From JAKANT01 sp035502095 (lineage in GTDB: Bacteria > Pseudomonadota > Gammaproteobacteria > Burkholderiales > Burkholderiaceae_F): a DNA stretch of 64,000 nucleotides. Below, one piece after another: positions 1 through 10,341 of the stretch; the stretch's first letter is position 1; each line of letters starts with the position of its first letter. Below the pieces are notes generated by a model, which searched no databases, was not told the origin of the DNA, and worked only from the letters and a program-made list of their open reading frames with translations. The position numbers and the translations under genes were made by a program. Where the stretch lies: contig DATJUX010000026.1 in assembly GCA_035502095.1 (NCBI GenBank), positions 1 through 64,000 on the forward strand, given 5' to 3'.

Positions 1-1237
1 GGTCCGAGGCGAACTGGGCGAACGCGGCGAGTTCGCGGTACTGCGCGAGCGCCAGGCGGACGCCGCCCCCCAGCTTCTTGATCACCTTGGTCTGCGCCGC
101 GCCGCCGACGCGCGAAACGGAGATACCGGCGTTTATCGCCGGCCTGATGCCGGCGTTGAAAAGATCGGTCTCCAGGAAGATCTGGCCGTCGGTGATGGAA
201 ATGACGTTGGTCGGCACGAAGGCCGTCACGTCCCCCGCCTGCGTTTCGATGATCGGCAAGGCCGTGAGCGATCCCGTCTTGCCTTTGACGGCGCCCTTGG
301 TGAACTTCTCGACGTACTCCTCGTTCACACGCGCCGCACGTTCGAGCAGGCGGGAGTGGAGATAGAAGAGGTCGCCCGGGTAGGCTTCGCGGCCTGGCGG
401 ACGTCGCAGGAGCAGCGAAACCTGGCGATAGGCCCAAGCCTGCTTCGTCAGGTCGTCGTAGATGATGAGCGCGTCCTGGCCACGATCGCGGAAATATTCG
501 CCCATCGTGCAACCCGAATAAGGCGCGATGTATTGCAACGCCGCCGATTCGGACGCCGAGGCGGCAACGATGACCGTGTACTCCATCGCGCCGGTTTCCT
601 CGAGCTTGCGCCGGACATTGGCAATCGTCGAAGCCTTCTGACCGACCGCGACGTAGATGCAGATCAGATTCTTGCCCTTCGAGTTGATGATCGTGTCGAC
701 GGCCACCGCGGTCTTGCCGGTCTGCCGGTCGCCGATGATCAACTCGCGCTGGCCGCGGCCGATCGGCACCATGGCGTCGATGGCCTTGAGGCCCGTCTGC
801 ACCGGCTGCGCCACGGACTTGCGCGCGATCACGCCGGGGGCGACCTTTTCGATCACGTCGGTCATCTTGGCGTTGATCGGGCCCTTGCCGTCGACCGGCT
901 GGCCGAGCGCGTTCACGACGCGCCCGATGAGCTCGGGACCGACCGGCACTTCGAGGATGCGTCCGGTCGACTTCACCGTGTCGCCTTCCTTGATGTGCTC
1001 GTAGCTGCCCAGCACCACGCTGCCCACGGAATCGCGCTCGAGGTTGAGGGCGAGGCCGAACGTGCTGCCCGGGAACTCGAGCATCTCGCCCTGCATCACG
1101 TCCGACAGGCCATGGACGCGGCAGATGCCGTCGGTGACCGTCACGACGGTCCCCTGTGTCCGCACGTCGGTCGAGACGCCGAGGCCCTGGATGCGGGTCT
1201 TCAGCAGCTCGGAGATTTCGCTTGGATTCAGTTGCAT
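1..1237 (-). CDS. atpA: ATP synthase F1 subunit alpha (partial, C-terminus outside window)
   Basis: Encodes the alpha subunit of the F1 head of ATP synthase, which pairs with beta to form the nucleotide sites at the cytoplasmic face of the inner membrane. The gene enters the window from its start (ATG at 1235-1237) and runs off the left edge after 412 codons; the family is about 510 residues, so roughly the last 100 are missing. The N-terminus reads [17 protein letters not shown], typical of alpha, and the P-loop GDRQTGKT is encoded near 715-740. A GGAG ribosome binding site sits 6 bases before the ATG. It follows atpH by 25 bases, as expected in the atpIBEFHA order. Confidence 0.95.
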   Translation of the reverse strand, partial: MQLNPSEISELLKTRIQGLGVSTDVRTQGTVVTVTDGICRVHGLSDVMQGEMLEFPGSTFGLALNLERDSVGSVVLGSYEHIKEGDTVKSTGRILEVPVGPELIGRVVNALGQPVDGKGPINAKMTDVIEKVAPGVIARKSVAQPVQTGLKAIDAMVPIGRGQRELIIGDRQTGKTAVAVDTIINSKGKNLICIYVAVGQKASTIANVRRKLEETGAMEYTVIVAASASESAALQYIAPYSGCTMGEYFRDRGQDALIIYDDLTKQAWAYRQVSLLLRRPPGREAYPGDLFYLHSRLLERAARVNEEYVEKFTKGAVKGKTGSLTALPIIETQAGDVTAFVPTNVISITDGQIFLETDLFNAGIRPAINAGISVSRVGGAAQTKVIKKLGGGVRLALAQYRELAAFAQFASD

Positions 1238-1262
1238 TTCCGACTCCGGGTTCTATGTGCCT

Positions 1263-1802
1263 TTACGCCGCCGTCAGGGCAGCCTTCATGGCCTGCAGCC
1301 TCGACCGCACCGACGTGTCCAGAACGTGGTCGCCGACTGCGACCCGAACACCGCCGATCAGGTCCGGGTTCACCTTGACCTCGGGATTGAGCTTGAGCCC
1401 GAAACGTTTCGCCAGGGCCGCTACCAGGCCGTTGACTTGCGCGTCGTCGAGCGGAAACGCAGTCTCGATCGTGCAGTCGGCCACGCCGTCGGCTGCATTC
1501 TTGAGCGCGTGCAGCTGCTGCGCGACCTCGGGCATCGCCGCCAGCCGGCCGTTGTCGATCATCGTGCGCAGGAAATTGGCACCGCTCGCCGTGAGCTTGG
1601 TCTTCATCAGGCCGCTCAACAGGTCGAAGATCTGCGGCGCCCCGAGCTTTGGATCGGCGACCACCTCCGCGACGCGCGGATGCGCGGTCACCGTGGCGAG
1701 TTCGTCGGCGATCTCCAGCCACGTCGCCAACGTTCCGTCGGCGCGCGCGCTTTCGAACAACGCCTGCGCGTACGGTCGCGCGATCGTCGAGAGCTCCGCC
1801 AT
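1263..1802 (-). CDS. atpH: ATP synthase F1 subunit delta
   Basis: Delta subunit (OSCP equivalent) of the ATP synthase peripheral stalk, tying the F1 head to the b subunits. The 179-residue product starts MAELSTIARPYAQALFE, the standard delta N-terminus, and ends with the conserved region containing NPDLIGGVRVAVGD. Length matches the family (175-180). It begins 2 bases after the atpF stop and is followed by atpA, so translation is probably coupled along the operon. Confidence 0.96.
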   Translation of the reverse strand: MAELSTIARPYAQALFESARADGTLATWLEIADELATVTAHPRVAEVVADPKLGAPQIFDLLSGLMKTKLTASGANFLRTMIDNGRLAAMPEVAQQLHALKNAADGVADCTIETAFPLDDAQVNGLVAALAKRFGLKLNPEVKVNPDLIGGVRVAVGDHVLDTSVRSRLQAMKAALTAA

Positions 1803-1804
1803 GG

Positions 1805-2275
1805 CTACAACGTCGCCTTCAGCTCGTTCAGCAGCTGCGCATGCGCCTGCGCGTTGACTTCGCGCTTGAGGATCTGCTCGGCACCTGCCACGGCCAGCAC
1901 CGCAACCTGGTCGCGCAGAGTGCCCTTCGCCTTCTGCATCGCCTGCTCCGCCTCGGTGTGCGCGGCGGCGACGATTCGATCGGCTTCGACCTTGGCCTGC
2001 ACCTTCGCCTCATCGACGATCTGCTGCGCGCGACGCTCGCTTTCCGCCACGATCGACTGGGCCTGGGTGCGTGCCTCGGACTGCATCTTGGCGGCCTGCT
2101 GGCGCGCCTCGTCGATGCTCTTGGCACTGCGCTCTGCGTCCGCCAGCCCGTCGGCGATCTTCTTCCGGCGCCCATCCATTGCGCGCAGGATCGGCGGCCA
2201 GACGAACTTCGCGGTGAACCAGATGAACAACGCGAATACCAGCGCCTGCGCGAGCAGAGTCAGATTGATGTTCAT
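1805..2275 (-). CDS. atpF: ATP synthase F0 subunit b
   Basis: Subunit b forms the membrane-anchored dimeric peripheral stalk. The 156-residue protein has one N-terminal membrane helix ([20 protein letters not shown]) followed by a long charged, Ala/Gln/Lys-rich helix that will form the coiled coil. Start chosen at the ATG giving [10 protein letters not shown], which matches the family start; the same frame is open far upstream but that extension overlaps atpE and atpB and is not credible. Length agrees with proteobacterial b (156). Confidence 0.96.
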   Translation of the reverse strand: MNINLTLLAQALVFALFIWFTAKFVWPPILRAMDGRRKKIADGLADAERSAKSIDEARQQAAKMQSEARTQAQSIVAESERRAQQIVDEAKVQAKVEADRIVAAAHTEAEQAMQKAKGTLRDQVAVLAVAGAEQILKREVNAQAHAQLLNELKATL

Positions 2276-2301
2276 CTTCCTGCCTCGCGAACCGAAAGCC
2301 G

Positions 2302-2625
<324 letters not shown>

Positions 2626-3471
2626 TCAGTGATGCTCGCGAGCCAGCGAGAGGTAGACAACGGTCAGCATCATGAAGATGTATGCCTGCAGCGCGACGAT
2701 CAGGATGTGAAAGATCGCCCAGCCCAAACCGAGGAACGTGCTGAAGAAGGTGCCCACCAGGCCGGAGGACGCCCACAGCCAGAGCAACAGGAAGATGATC
2801 TCGCCCGCGTACATGTTGCCGAACAACCGCAGCGAGTGCGACAGCGGCTTGGACACGTACTCGATGAAGTTGAACAGCAGGTTGGCGACGCCTAGCAGCA
2901 GGCCAGCGATCCACTTGAGCGGATTGGCCGACGGGGCCGTCATGCCGAACGGCGCGCAGACCAGCTCGTGCAGCCAGCCGCCGAGTCCCTTGGCCGCGAT
3001 CGCGAAACCGATCATCAGGAGCCAGACCGACAGCGAAAGGGCGAAGGTCGTATTGACGTCGGCCGTCGGCACCAGGCGCCACTCGTGCAGCCCGACCGCG
3101 CCGAGCAGCTTCGCCACGATGTCGACCGGCAAGAAGTCCATCGCGTTCATCACGAGTACCCAGACACCCACGGTGAGCGCCAGCGGCGCGACCAGACGGT
3201 CGCGATCCTCGTGGTTGAAGATGCCCTTGACCTGCTCGTCGACGAACTCGATCGCGAGTTCGACGAAGGCTTGGCGGCGGCTCGGCACGCCCGACGTGGC
3301 GCCGCGCACTACCCACCAAAGGAAGCCGATCGCGATCGCGCCGACGATGATCGCCGTCAGAAGCGAGTCGACGTACAACGTCCAGAATCCGCCGTCACCA
3401 ACCGACTTTTCGAAGAAGGTGAGGTGATGCTGGATGTAGCTCGTCGGGGTCAGTTCGGTTTCGGCGGCCAT
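2626..3471 (-). CDS. atpB: ATP synthase F0 subunit a
   Basis: Subunit a supplies the two proton half-channels of F0. The 281-residue protein has five to six membrane helices; the essential arginine is in [12 protein letters not shown]. Start chosen at ATG 3469-3471 ([16 protein letters not shown]), because that is where family similarity begins, although the frame is open further upstream. The start overlaps the end of atpI by 22 bases. Confidence 0.96.
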   Translation of the reverse strand: MAAETELTPTSYIQHHLTFFEKSVGDGGFWTLYVDSLLTAIIVGAIAIGFLWWVVRGATSGVPSRRQAFVELAIEFVDEQVKGIFNHEDRDRLVAPLALTVGVWVLVMNAMDFLPVDIVAKLLGAVGLHEWRLVPTADVNTTFALSLSVWLLMIGFAIAAKGLGGWLHELVCAPFGMTAPSANPLKWIAGLLLGVANLLFNFIEYVSKPLSHSLRLFGNMYAGEIIFLLLWLWASSGLVGTFFSTFLGLGWAIFHILIVALQAYIFMMLTVVYLSLAREHH

Positions 3472-3878
3472 TGTTGATCGCGGTCCGGTCGCAGCGATGA
3501 AGAATCTTCGCGAATGAAAAAAGCCGCAGAGAAGAGCAGCAACGTAATCACGAAGGCGCCAAAGAACGCTGGGGCTACGACCTCGCGATAGGTCGCCATC
3601 ACGAGCCACAGCAGCATGACGATCAGGACGACCCGCACGCCTTCGGCGCGCGCGGCCGTGAGAAGAGCGCCCCCTGCCGAGTCCGCGGTGCGTCTTGTTG
3701 CCATCAGCGCTGCGGTTACGCCGGAGAGCATGGTGACCATACCTCCCAGCACGGCCGATGCTGCGCCGTTGACCCCGGCAAGCAAACCACCGATCAGGGC
3801 CAGAACCGCGGTTGCCGACGCCTGCCATATGACGGCGGTGCGCACCGGCCTGCCGAGCCTACGAAGTCCAGCGTTCAT
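3450..3878 (-). CDS. atpI: ATP synthase subunit I (AtpI-like assembly membrane protein)
   Basis: Small four-helix membrane protein at the head of the ATP synthase operon, matching in position and topology the AtpI family that helps c-ring assembly or Mg handling. Hydrophobic stretches include [55 protein letters not shown] and [18 protein letters not shown]. The start at 3876-3878 ([10 protein letters not shown]) follows a GGGGCGGGG stretch; an upstream in-frame start at 3920 would add 14 residues. AtpI is poorly conserved, so the assignment rests mainly on position and helix pattern. Confidence 0.85.
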   Translation of the reverse strand: MNAGLRRLGRPVRTAVIWQASATAVLALIGGLLAGVNGAASAVLGGMVTMLSGVTAALMATRRTADSAGGALLTAARAEGVRVVLIVMLLWLVMATYREVVAPAFFGAFVITLLLFSAAFFIREDSSSLRPDRDQQWPPKPN

Positions 3879-3939
3879 CAAACCCCGCCCCCCGGCAAGA
3901 GCCGCGGATTGTAGCCGCATGCAGAACCGGGCGTGAAAC

Positions 3940-4824
3940 CTAGCGTCGCAAGCGCGTCAGGATGCCGTCGAGTTGGTCGAGGCCCGAGAAAGCGATCACC
4001 ACCTTGCCGCGTCCCTTGCTGTCCGAGCGCAACGTGACGGCCGCGCCGAGCATGTCGGAAAGCTCTTCTTCCAGCCGTTCGCGGTCGCGGTTGCGGCTGG
4101 TCGTCGCGGCCTTCTTTTGCTGCTTGCCCTCGCCCTGCTGCGCACGCGCGACCAGCACCTCCGCTTCCCGCACCGAGAGACCCTTGACGATGATCTGGTG
4201 ACCCAGTTGCACCTGGATTGCGCCGTCGACGGCCAGAAGCGCGCGGGCGTGGCCCATGTCCAGGTTGCCGGCCATGAGCATTTCCTGGACTGGAGGTGCG
4301 AGATTGAGCAGGCGGAGCAGATTCGACGTCGCGCTGCGCGAGCGGCCGATGGCTTGCGCGGCCTGCTCGTGCGTGAAGCTGAATTCGCGGATCAGTCGTT
4401 GCAACCCCTGGGCTTCCTCGAGGGGATTGAGGTCCTCGCGCTGGATGTTTTCGATCAAGGCCATCGCGAGCGCGGACTCGTCGGGGACATCGCGCACGAC
4501 CACGGGCACTTCGGTCAAGCCGGCCATCTGCGCGGCCCGGAAGCGTCGTTCGCCGGCGATGATCTCGTAGTGCCCGTCGCCGACCGGCCGCACGAGGATC
4601 GGCTGCACCACTCCCTGAGACCTGATCGAATCAGCGAGTCCGGCGAGGGCTTCGGGGTTCATGCGCGTCCGCGGCTGGTATCGCCCGGTGCGCAGCTGCG
4701 CGATCGACAGGCTGGTCGGACCGGCCTGCGTCGCCGCGGTCGATGTCTCGCCACCAAGGAGAGCATCCAGTCCCCGCCCGAGGCCGCGCACCTTTTTCAT
4801 CGTGTCGCTCGTCCCAACGCTCAT
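3940..4824 (-). CDS. parB: Chromosome partitioning protein ParB
   Basis: ParB is the CTP-dependent clamp that loads at parS and spreads to direct origin segregation and SMC loading. The 294-residue protein shows RGLGRGLDALLGG near the N-terminus (contact with ParA), the CTP/CTPase motif GERRFRAA with ENIQREDLNPLEEA, a helix-turn-helix (FTHEQAAQAIGRSRSATSN) that reads parS, and a C-terminal dimer domain. The start at 4824 lies 2 bases past the parA stop; a second ATG at 4798-4800 (MKKVRGLGRGL) is also possible. Its likely targets are the parS sites at 8862 and 8889. Confidence 0.96.
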   Translation of the reverse strand: MSVGTSDTMKKVRGLGRGLDALLGGETSTAATQAGPTSLSIAQLRTGRYQPRTRMNPEALAGLADSIRSQGVVQPILVRPVGDGHYEIIAGERRFRAAQMAGLTEVPVVVRDVPDESALAMALIENIQREDLNPLEEAQGLQRLIREFSFTHEQAAQAIGRSRSATSNLLRLLNLAPPVQEMLMAGNLDMGHARALLAVDGAIQVQLGHQIIVKGLSVREAEVLVARAQQGEGKQQKKAATTSRNRDRERLEEELSDMLGAAVTLRSDSKGRGKVVIAFSGLDQLDGILTRLRR

Positions 4825-4826
4825 GC

Positions 4827-5597
4827 CTACAGATACCTGACGCGCTCGATCATCTCGGCGCCGAAGGCGAGATAGGCCTGCGCCCCTTTGGAGCTGCGAT
4901 CGAACGTTACGCCCGGCATGCCGTACGACGGCGCTTCGGCCAGGCGCACGTTGCGCGGAATGATCGTCGTGAATACCTTGTCCTGGAAGCGCTCGACCAG
5001 TTGCTCCGACACCTGCTGTTGCAGCGTCATGCGCGGATCGAACATCACCCTGAGCAGGCCGATGATCTTCAGATCGGGGTTCAGGTTGGCGTGCACGCGC
5101 TTGATCGTATTGACCAGGTCAGCCAGCCCTTCCAGCGCGAAGTACTCGCACTGCATCGGAATGATCACGCCGTGCGCGGCGCACAGGCCGTTCAGCGTCA
5201 ACAGCGAAAGCGAGGGCGGGCAATCGATCAGCACGAAGTCGTACGCCGCGTCGGCCTCGTTGAGCGCCGCCTTCAGCCTTGTCTCGCGATTCTCCAGGTC
5301 GACCAGTTCGATCTCGGCGCCGGCAAGCTCCCGGTTCGAAGGCAGGACCTCGTACGCGCCCGGCACCGACGGTACCGTTGCCTCGGGCAGCTTGCACAGG
5401 CCGAGCAGCACCTGGTAGACGGACCGCTCCAGCGAACGTTTGTCGACTCCGCTTCCCATCGTCGCGTTTCCCTGCGGATCGAGGTCCACCAGGAGAACGC
5501 GCTGGCCCTGCGCCGCGAGCCCGGCTGCGAGATTCACGCTGGTCGTCGTCTTGCCAACACCGCCCTTCTGGTTGGCAATGCAGAACACGCGCGCCAA
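4827..5597 (-). CDS. parA: Chromosome partitioning ATPase ParA
   Basis: ParA-type ATPase (256 residues) that forms nucleoid-bound gradients to move ParB-parS complexes. The deviant Walker A reads NQKGGVGKTT at about residues 8-17; the Walker B-like segment is FVLIDCPPSLSLLT. The chosen start is TTG at 5595-5597, preceded by GGAG at 8 bases; no ATG or GTG lies closer upstream in frame, and the next in-frame GTG is three codons in, close to the P-loop. The 5' end abuts the lysE-type gene (5 bases). Confidence 0.95.
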   Translation of the reverse strand: MARVFCIANQKGGVGKTTTSVNLAAGLAAQGQRVLLVDLDPQGNATMGSGVDKRSLERSVYQVLLGLCKLPEATVPSVPGAYEVLPSNRELAGAEIELVDLENRETRLKAALNEADAAYDFVLIDCPPSLSLLTLNGLCAAHGVIIPMQCEYFALEGLADLVNTIKRVHANLNPDLKIIGLLRVMFDPRMTLQQQVSEQLVERFQDKVFTTIIPRNVRLAEAPSYGMPGVTFDRSSKGAQAYLAFGAEMIERVRYL

Positions 5598-5602
5598 GGT
5601 AC

Positions 5603-6259
5603 CTACTCCGCGGCGAGTCGCGCACCGAAGCCAATCAAGGCAACGCCCGCAAGGCGGGACATCCAGCGGCCGACCGACGCGTGGGCGCGCAGTCGCCGCG
5701 CGGCCCAGTTGCCGGCAACGATCAGCACCGTTCCGTAGAGAAACGTCAGCAACGAGATCGTGCCGCCCATCGCCAGGAAAGCAACAACGCCTTCGTACCG
5801 TGTCGGATCGATGAACAGGGGAAAGAACGCCATATAGAAGACGATGGCCTTCGGGTTGATCACGGTGGTGAGAAAGCCTTGGCGGAAATAGGCACCGGCA
5901 GCCATTGGCAGCGGCATCGCATTGACCTTGCCGCTGGCGCGAACGAGCTGGGCGCCGACCCACACCAGGTACGTAACCCCGAGCCACTGGACGCTCTTGA
6001 AGAGCAGGGGATGTGTCGCGAGCATCGCCGCGACACCGACGATCGCGGCGAGCATGAGCAGCCAATCGCCGATCATCAGCCCCGCCAGGGTGGCGTATCC
6101 GCCGCGCAAGCGGCCCTTGGCGGTCGACGTCAGGACCGCGAACGTCCCCGCTCCCGGCAGCATCAGGAAGACGAGCGCGGCGGCGACGAACGCCCAGTAG
6201 TCGGAGATGCCGAACACGGCGCTAACGGGGACGAAGAACGAGGAGATGCCGCTCGGCAT
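5603..6259 (-). CDS. LysE/RhtB family amino-acid exporter
   Basis: Inner-membrane protein of 218 residues with six predicted helices and the LysE/RhtB pattern: an N-terminal segment ending LMLPGAGTFAVLTSTAKGRLRGG and the central VINPKAIVFYMAFFPLFID motif that is diagnostic for the family. Members export amino acids or homoserine lactones; the substrate cannot be read here. It is wedged between rsmG (38-base overlap) and parA (5-base gap), so it is co-transcribed with the partitioning genes although no functional tie is evident. Confidence 0.9.
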   Translation of the reverse strand: MPSGISSFFVPVSAVFGISDYWAFVAAALVFLMLPGAGTFAVLTSTAKGRLRGGYATLAGLMIGDWLLMLAAIVGVAAMLATHPLLFKSVQWLGVTYLVWVGAQLVRASGKVNAMPLPMAAGAYFRQGFLTTVINPKAIVFYMAFFPLFIDPTRYEGVVAFLAMGGTISLLTFLYGTVLIVAGNWAARRLRAHASVGRWMSRLAGVALIGFGARLAAE

Positions 6260-6899
6260 CGAGCAGCGGGACGCGCAGTTTAACCGCGTGGGTCAAACGA
6301 ACCGACGACGGCAGGCCGTCGACCTCTTCGCTCGGATAGACACCTTTCATCGCCACCCAGCATCCGTCCACCGACAACAAGTGCGACGTGAGACGGACCA
6401 TCTCGGCCAAGGCGGCGAACGCGCGCGACACGATTACGTCGAAGGGCGCGCCGCGGTACTGCTCCACCCGTCCTTGCACGACTTCGACATTGCGCAGGCC
6501 GAGTTCGAGGCGCGCCTGCTGGAGAAAAGCGGTCTTCTTCTGCACTCGATCCAGCAGCGTCACGTGCGCGGCGGGCAGTGCTACCGCGACCGGGATGCCG
6601 GGCAGCCCGGCACCCGCGCCCACATCGAGGATGCGAAGCGTCCGCGCGCCGGCGATGCGATCCAGTTCAGGAACGATCGACAGCGAATCGAGCAGGTGAT
6701 GCGAGACGATCTCGTCGGGCCTGTCGAGCGTCGTGAGGTTGTAGACCCGGTTCCACTTCTGCAGCGCGCGGGCAAAGGCGATGAGTTGCGCCGCCTGCCG
6801 ATCCGACAACTGCACTCCAAGTTCCGCACTTGAGCGCTGCAATGAAGCAGGCGACAACGCGCTTGCATCAGGCGGCAACCCTGCCCTCTCCCCTGGCAA
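6222..6899 (-). CDS. rsmG: 16S rRNA (guanine527-N7)-methyltransferase RsmG (GidB)
   Basis: Methylates N7 of G527 in 16S rRNA using S-adenosylmethionine. The 225-residue protein has the Rossmann motif [15 protein letters not shown] around residue 92-106, preceded by the RsmG segment WNRVYNLTT and HHLLDSLSI. Its first 32 bases overlap the 3' end of mnmG, the usual gidA-gidB pairing. A shorter start some 20 residues in is possible but no better supported. Confidence 0.95.
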   Translation of the reverse strand: MPGERAGLPPDASALSPASLQRSSAELGVQLSDRQAAQLIAFARALQKWNRVYNLTTLDRPDEIVSHHLLDSLSIVPELDRIAGARTLRILDVGAGAGLPGIPVAVALPAAHVTLLDRVQKKTAFLQQARLELGLRNVEVVQGRVEQYRGAPFDVIVSRAFAALAEMVRLTSHLLSVDGCWVAMKGVYPSEEVDGLPSSVRLTHAVKLRVPLLDAERHLLVLRPR

Positions 6900-8790
6900 G
6901 TCGTTTCAGGTGCACGAGCAACAGCGATATCGCGGCGGGTGTGACGCCCGAGATCCGGGCTGCTTGCCCGATGGTCTCGGGGCGGGCGGCCGTCAACTTC
7001 TGACGCGCTTCGATCGACAGGCCGCGCACGCGCTCGTAGTCGAGGTCCGCGGGAATCCGCGTCGATGCGCTGGAACGGTGTTTCGCGACCTCGTCTTGCT
7101 GGCGCGCGATGTACCCCGAATACTTGATCGCGATCTCGACCTGATCGCGGGCGGTGGCGTCGTCATCCCCCAGACCGCCGATCTCGGCGCCGTCGAGCTT
7201 CCGCGCCTCGGCCAGCGTTCGGTAGTTGACGCCAGGCCGCCGCAGTAAGTCAGCAAGCGAATACTCACGTTCCAAGGGTCTCCCAAGGAGACGCGTCGCT
7301 TGGTCGTCTCCGAGAGTGCGTGGACTCACCCACGTCGACCGTAGGCGCTCGATTTCGCGCTCGACGCGATCCCGCTTGCGCGCGTAGGCATCCCAGCGCG
7401 CATCGTCGACGCAACCCAGCTTGCGGCCAATCTCGGTGAGCCGGAAGTCCGCGTTGTCCTCGCGCAGGCTGAGCCGGTACTCCGCGCGCGACGTGAACAT
7501 GCGGTACGGCTCCGAGACACCCCGGTTCGTCAGGTCGTCTACCAGCACGCCGAGATAAGCCTGATCGCGCGCCGGAGTCCAGGCACCGCGCGCCTGGGTC
7601 TGCAGCGCCGCGTTCAGCCCCGCCAGCAAGCCCTGCGCAGCGGCTTCCTCGTACCCTGTGGTCCCGTTGACCTGGCCCGCCAGGAACAGGCCCTCGATCT
7701 GCTTGCTCTCCAGCGACGGTTTGAGCGCGCGCGGGTCATAGTAGTCGTACTCGATCGCATAGCCGGGGCGCAGGATGTGCGCCCGCTCGAGTCCGCGCAT
7801 GGAATGCACGATTTCGACCTGCACGTCGAATGGCAACGAGGTCGAGATCCCGTTTGGATAAATCTCGTTCGTGGTCAGACCTTCGGGCTCGAGGAAGATC
7901 TGATGGCTCGCCTTTCCGGCAAAGCGATGGACCTTGTCCTCGATGGACGGGCAATAGCGCGGCCCCACGCCCTCGATGACGCCGGAGTACATCGGCGAGC
8001 GGTCGAGATTCGCGCGGATGACCGCGTGGGTGCGGTCGTTCGTGTGCGTTACCCAACACGGCAACTGGGGCGGATGCTGCTCGGGGCGGCCGAGGAACGA
8101 AAAAACCGGAATCGGGTCAAGATCGCCGGGCTGTTCCTCGAGTACCGAAAAATCGATGGTCCGCCCGTCGAGCCTTGGCGGCGTGCCGGTCTTCAAGCGC
8201 CCCTGCGGAAGCTGTAGCTCCTTGAGCCGCCTGGCAAGCGAGACTGCGGGCGGATCGCCTGCCCTGCCGGCGGCGTAGTGCTCGAGCCCGACGTGGATCA
8301 GTCCGTTCAGGAACGTGCCCGCGGTCAGCACGACCGCTCGGCCGCGAAAAATGATCCCCGATTGCGTCACCGCCCCGACGACGCGCGTGCCGTCGAGCAA
8401 CAGGTCGTCGACCGGCTGCTGGAACAGTGAAAGATGCTCCTGGTTCTCCAACCGGCGCCGGATCGCTCGCTTGTATAGAAGCCGGTCCGCTTGTGCCCGC
8501 GTGGCCCGGACTGCCGGGCCTTTGGACATGTTGAGGATTCGGAACTGAATTCCGGCCTCGTCCGTCGCGGCCGCCATGGCACCACCGAGCGCGTCGATCT
8601 CCTTGACCAGGTGCCCTTTGCCAATGCCGCCGATCGACGGGTTGCAGGACATCTGCCCGAGCGTCTCCAGGTTGTGCGTGAGCAGTACGGTTCTGCAGCC
8701 CAGGCGGGCAGCCGCGAGCGCAGCCTCCGTCCCGGCATGGCCACCACCGACAACGATCACATCGAACACTTCCGGGTAATGCATCGCCAC
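6868..8790 (-). CDS. mnmG: tRNA uridine-5-carboxymethylaminomethyl modification enzyme MnmG (GidA)
   Basis: FAD-dependent partner of MnmE that installs carboxymethylaminomethyl at U34 of certain tRNAs. The 640-residue protein carries the dinucleotide-binding motif [19 protein letters not shown] at the N-terminus and the family signatures [19 protein letters not shown] and [11 protein letters not shown]. It heads the minus-strand mnmG-rsmG-lysE-parAB run and lies 8 kb from the atp genes. The 128 bases upstream contain the two parS sites. Its functional partner mnmE lies at 26.2-27.6 kb. Confidence 0.97.
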   Translation of the reverse strand: MAMHYPEVFDVIVVGGGHAGTEAALAAARLGCRTVLLTHNLETLGQMSCNPSIGGIGKGHLVKEIDALGGAMAAATDEAGIQFRILNMSKGPAVRATRAQADRLLYKRAIRRRLENQEHLSLFQQPVDDLLLDGTRVVGAVTQSGIIFRGRAVVLTAGTFLNGLIHVGLEHYAAGRAGDPPAVSLARRLKELQLPQGRLKTGTPPRLDGRTIDFSVLEEQPGDLDPIPVFSFLGRPEQHPPQLPCWVTHTNDRTHAVIRANLDRSPMYSGVIEGVGPRYCPSIEDKVHRFAGKASHQIFLEPEGLTTNEIYPNGISTSLPFDVQVEIVHSMRGLERAHILRPGYAIEYDYYDPRALKPSLESKQIEGLFLAGQVNGTTGYEEAAAQGLLAGLNAALQTQARGAWTPARDQAYLGVLVDDLTNRGVSEPYRMFTSRAEYRLSLREDNADFRLTEIGRKLGCVDDARWDAYARKRDRVEREIERLRSTWVSPRTLGDDQATRLLGRPLEREYSLADLLRRPGVNYRTLAEARKLDGAEIGGLGDDDATARDQVEIAIKYSGYIARQQDEVAKHRSSASTRIPADLDYERVRGLSIEARQKLTAARPETIGQAARISGVTPAAISLLLVHLKRLARGEGRVAA

Positions 8791-8861
8791 TGCCCGTGTT
8801 TTATCGGGCGAGCATCTTACGAGCGGTTTGGCGCTCCGAGAATCTGCTCCCGCCGGGACTC

Positions 8862-8877
8862 GGTTCCACGTGAAACG
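8862..8877. promoter_or_regulatory. parS: parS site 1 (ParB binding)
   Basis: The 16 bases GGTTCCACGTGAAACG match the near-universal chromosomal parS palindrome (TGTTTCACGTGAAACA) at 13 of 16 positions, with the CACGTG core intact. It lies 72 bases upstream of mnmG and 11 bases from a second site. ParB is encoded 4 kb away. Identification is by motif; binding is inferred. Confidence 0.85.
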
Positions 8878-8888
8878 TCAGCAGCATT

Positions 8889-8904
8889 TGTTCCACGTGA
8901 AACA
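8889..8904. promoter_or_regulatory. parS: parS site 2 (ParB binding)
   Basis: TGTTCCACGTGAAACA differs from the consensus parS palindrome by a single base, making it the stronger of the pair. Centre-to-centre spacing with site 1 is 27 bases. No other near-match (CACGTG flanked by GTTC/GTTT and GAAAC) was found elsewhere in the 64 kb. Confidence 0.92.
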
Positions 8905-8918
8905 GCTTGAACCAGCAC

Positions 8919-10319
8919 CTACTGGGGCCCGTACTCCGGGGCGAGCAGCGTGCCGTGAACCTGGACGTTCAGGGGCGCCAGGATGCGCGCGCCGCCGAGG
9001 TCCACCCGCAGCGAGCCGGAAACCCTGCGGTCGGGCGCAACTGCCACTTCGCCATGCGTTGAGAGTGCCCCGGCGCGCCCGTTCAGGTCCTGGAACGAAA
9101 CTCCCGCGGGTCCAGCCGAAAGCCAGCCGGTGAGATCCGTGAAGCGGGTGATCCCGCCGGACTGGGTTCCCGGTCGGCTCGCGACATACCCGAGATTGAT
9201 TCCGTTCACGGTCGCCCAGCGAACACGAAGTGGACCGCTGGCGACCGTCGAAGCGATCGCTTCGCTCAGGCTCGGCCCGCGGCCGGCGAGCAGCACGTCG
9301 AAGGAGGCAACGCCCGAGACGGGGACCTGCAGCTGGGGAGCGTTCTCGACCGGCTTGCCTGCTAGTTGCCTCAGGACGGCCTCGAGGTCGAGGTTGCTTC
9401 CCATGGCGACGCCCGTGATCGCCCATTCGACGTCGGCCGCCGCGTACGCCGAGCCCTTGATCGACCCGAAATAGCCTGCGAGCAGAAACTCCGGGATCTC
9501 GACCAGGCCCGCGCGTGCCCGCATCGAGGCGTGGATCTCGCTCCAGGGAATCGACGGCCCGATGGTTGCGGCCCAGTTCGTCGCATCGAACTGGATTGCG
9601 ATGCTTTCGCCGCCCTCGGCGACGGAGGCATTCAGCGTCGCGTTGCCGTCCCCGCTTCTCAGCGTCACGGCGGTGAACTTGCCGTCACCGCTGCGGCGGA
9701 CCACGCCTTCGAACCTGCTGTTCAACTCGCGAATGCCCTGGAACTGTACCGACTCGAAACGAATGGTCGAGATCGAGGTCGGGAGTGCCTGGCTCAACCT
9801 TGGAATGGTGCGCATCAGGAATTCGCCCTGCGCGGCCTCGAGCGTCGTCGGCCCGACGCTCGCTTCGGCCCAGACCCACCCGCCTCCACGGAGGGCACGC
9901 CAGGCGTCATCCCAGTTGAAGTGCAAGCTGATATCGGAGGACCGCCAGACGTTGGCGATCTGGACGTCCGAGATCACGAAGCGCGGCGTCGGGGTGATCT
10001 TGAACTCGGCGCCTCCCACCGTCACCGGCTGACCCGTCGCCTGCGACAGCCGCTCGGCAATGCGCGGTGGGGACAGCTCGTCACGCAGCGGCTGCACCCA
10101 TTCCCAGGCGAAGAGCGCCGCGCCGGCGAGGAGTCCAAGCAGCACCAAGCGAACGATCCAGGTCCGAATGGCGTACCAATCGATGCGGAACCGCTCGGTT
10201 CGTTCGTCGTCCTCGTCCTCGCGCGCCCGCACTTCCTGCACGTCGAGCCGATCGGGAACGTTGACCGTGGTGATTACGAAGTCGGTCGATCCGGCGGTAG
10301 CTTCCCAACTCTTCGCCAT
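8919..10319 (-). CDS. AsmA-like membrane-anchored periplasmic protein
   Basis: A 466-residue protein with a charged cytoplasmic N-terminus (about 45 residues), one membrane helix (IVRLVLLGLLAGAALFAWEWV) and a large periplasmic part. The first periplasmic segment (SPPRIAERLSQATGQPVTVGGAEFKITPTPRFVISDVQI) resembles the opening of AsmA-family proteins, and the C-terminal region ends with repeated beta-rich segments (LTGWLSAGPAGVSFQDLNG) like AsmA_2 domains. AsmA-like proteins are implicated in phospholipid transport and outer-membrane homeostasis. The start MAKSWEAT at 10319 was preferred over an upstream one at 10349. It is convergent with nothing and stands alone upstream of the parS region. 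Confidence 0.6.
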   Translation of the reverse strand: MAKSWEATAGSTDFVITTVNVPDRLDVQEVRAREDEDDERTERFRIDWYAIRTWIVRLVLLGLLAGAALFAWEWVQPLRDELSPPRIAERLSQATGQPVTVGGAEFKITPTPRFVISDVQIANVWRSSDISLHFNWDDAWRALRGGGWVWAEASVGPTTLEAAQGEFLMRTIPRLSQALPTSISTIRFESVQFQGIRELNSRFEGVVRRSGDGKFTAVTLRSGDGNATLNASVAEGGESIAIQFDATNWAATIGPSIPWSEIHASMRARAGLVEIPEFLLAGYFGSIKGSAYAAADVEWAITGVAMGSNLDLEAVLRQLAGKPVENAPQLQVPVSGVASFDVLLAGRGPSLSEAIASTVASGPLRVRWATVNGINLGYVASRPGTQSGGITRFTDLTGWLSAGPAGVSFQDLNGRAGALSTHGEVAVAPDRRVSGSLRVDLGGARILAPLNVQVHGTLLAPEYGPQ

Positions 10320-10341
10320 CAGCTCAAACCCCACGATCAGT

